Positions 63,724-64,000 of a DNA stretch of 64,000 nt are shown here, piece after piece. The notes under the pieces were generated by a model. The model was not told the origin of the DNA and searched no databases. It worked only from the letters and a program-made list of their open reading frames with translations. The stretch is from Adiantum capillus-veneris (Eukaryota > Streptophyta > Polypodiopsida > Polypodiales > Pteridaceae). Each line of letters begins with the position of its first letter. The first letter of the stretch is position 1. Where the stretch lies: positions 61,335,248-61,399,247 of the forward strand of contig CM043944.1 in assembly GCA_014529385.2 (NCBI GenBank), read 5' to 3'. The translations under genes were made by a program, and so were the position numbers.

Positions 63724-64000
63724 ACTGGGGCCTACTCAAGAGAAACTTTGACTAGGCTTAGACAATGAGATTCCATTTGGCTTAAGGGCTCCAGAACATC
63801 TTTCAGAAGTGAATTTCGACCTTGTTTGTCCATTTAACGCAGCAAAGACTGAATTCAGACTTTTTCACACAAATTGACTAACACTCGAGGGAAGTACAAT
63901 TCCATATTAGCAGACCTAATCAAGAACATCAGTAGTGTATAAAATACAGTAGTGGTGGAGATTAACTCTCTAGTTATACCAATCATTACTAAGATAACCT

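Larger units (their letters stand above)
62336..64000 (+). other. Leader of element H with repeated palindromes
   Basis: No ORF is recognised over 1.6 kb downstream of the primer site. Four perfect-arm palindromes lie at 62856, 63300, 63425 and 63700, with half sites at 63017 and 61954. They sit within a degenerate repeat of about 125-165 bp, marked by GAGCATACC(A)-type and CATCAAGGGGAA/CCTCAAGGGGAG words (about 63229, 63353, 63475 and 63640). Confidence 0.7.

Overview
This window is repeat-dominated nuclear DNA of a eukaryote, almost certainly a land plant. It holds plant-type Ty3/Gypsy elements (a Tat/Ogre-like pair with an extra plant-type RNase H, and a chromodomain-bearing chromovirus), Copia gag, L1-type LINE fragments with the usual plant 3' end, and very long CT/GA/AC microsatellites. 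I found no convincing single-copy host gene, rRNA, complete tRNA or CRISPR. The LINE and transposase-like proteins remind me of seed-free plants such as ferns, but that is an impression only.

Layout. 1-1370: minus-strand Gypsy debris (G) with protease lying downstream of integrase. 1371-13395: Tat/Ogre-like element A (+), with a truncated 5' LTR, PBS, upstream ORF, gag, protease, RT, two RNase H domains, integrase, PPT and a 3' LTR. That LTR is split by a 2.7 kb LINE lying between two (CT)n tracts. 13396-16800: unassigned DNA with a cluster of nested foldback (MITE-like) units, an AC microsatellite and a minisatellite. 16930-18300: a minus-strand LINE fragment. 18300-23900: AT-rich DNA, LINE pieces, a G-rich block and palindromes. 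23907-25056: a lone complete LTR of the B family, followed by gag debris (C) and unrecognised acidic ORFs. 27480-29990: a decayed transposase-like gene. 29995-31426 plus 40107 onward: chromovirus D (integrase, chromodomain, start of its 3' LTR). Inside that LTR sits the complete, young element B (31427-40106, minus strand).

43750-46069: Gypsy relic E, lacking the RT core. 46260-51470: Gypsy element F (RT, RNase H, integrase), carrying two extra ORFs downstream of integrase. 52260-53450: Copia LTR, PBS and gag. 55230-55962: the 3' end and LTR of one Gypsy, then RT debris of another. 57339-57487: an exceptionally long pure (AC)n. 58390-59060: two local tandem duplications. 60390-61540: a LINE 3' end. 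61840-64000: the start of an LTR element with a tRNA-Asp-like primer site, whose leader contains four copies of an 11+2+11 bp palindrome.

How it fits together. The window is a layered record of insertions (B inside D, LINE inside A, foldbacks inside foldbacks). B looks youngest, with two nearly identical LTRs and a matching target duplication; A, D, E, G and the LINEs carry stops, frameshifts or lost catalytic residues. The most unusual signals are the palindromic leader near the right end, the LINE bracketed by (CT)n, complementary loss of RNase H catalytic residues in A and B, and the post-integrase ORFs of F.
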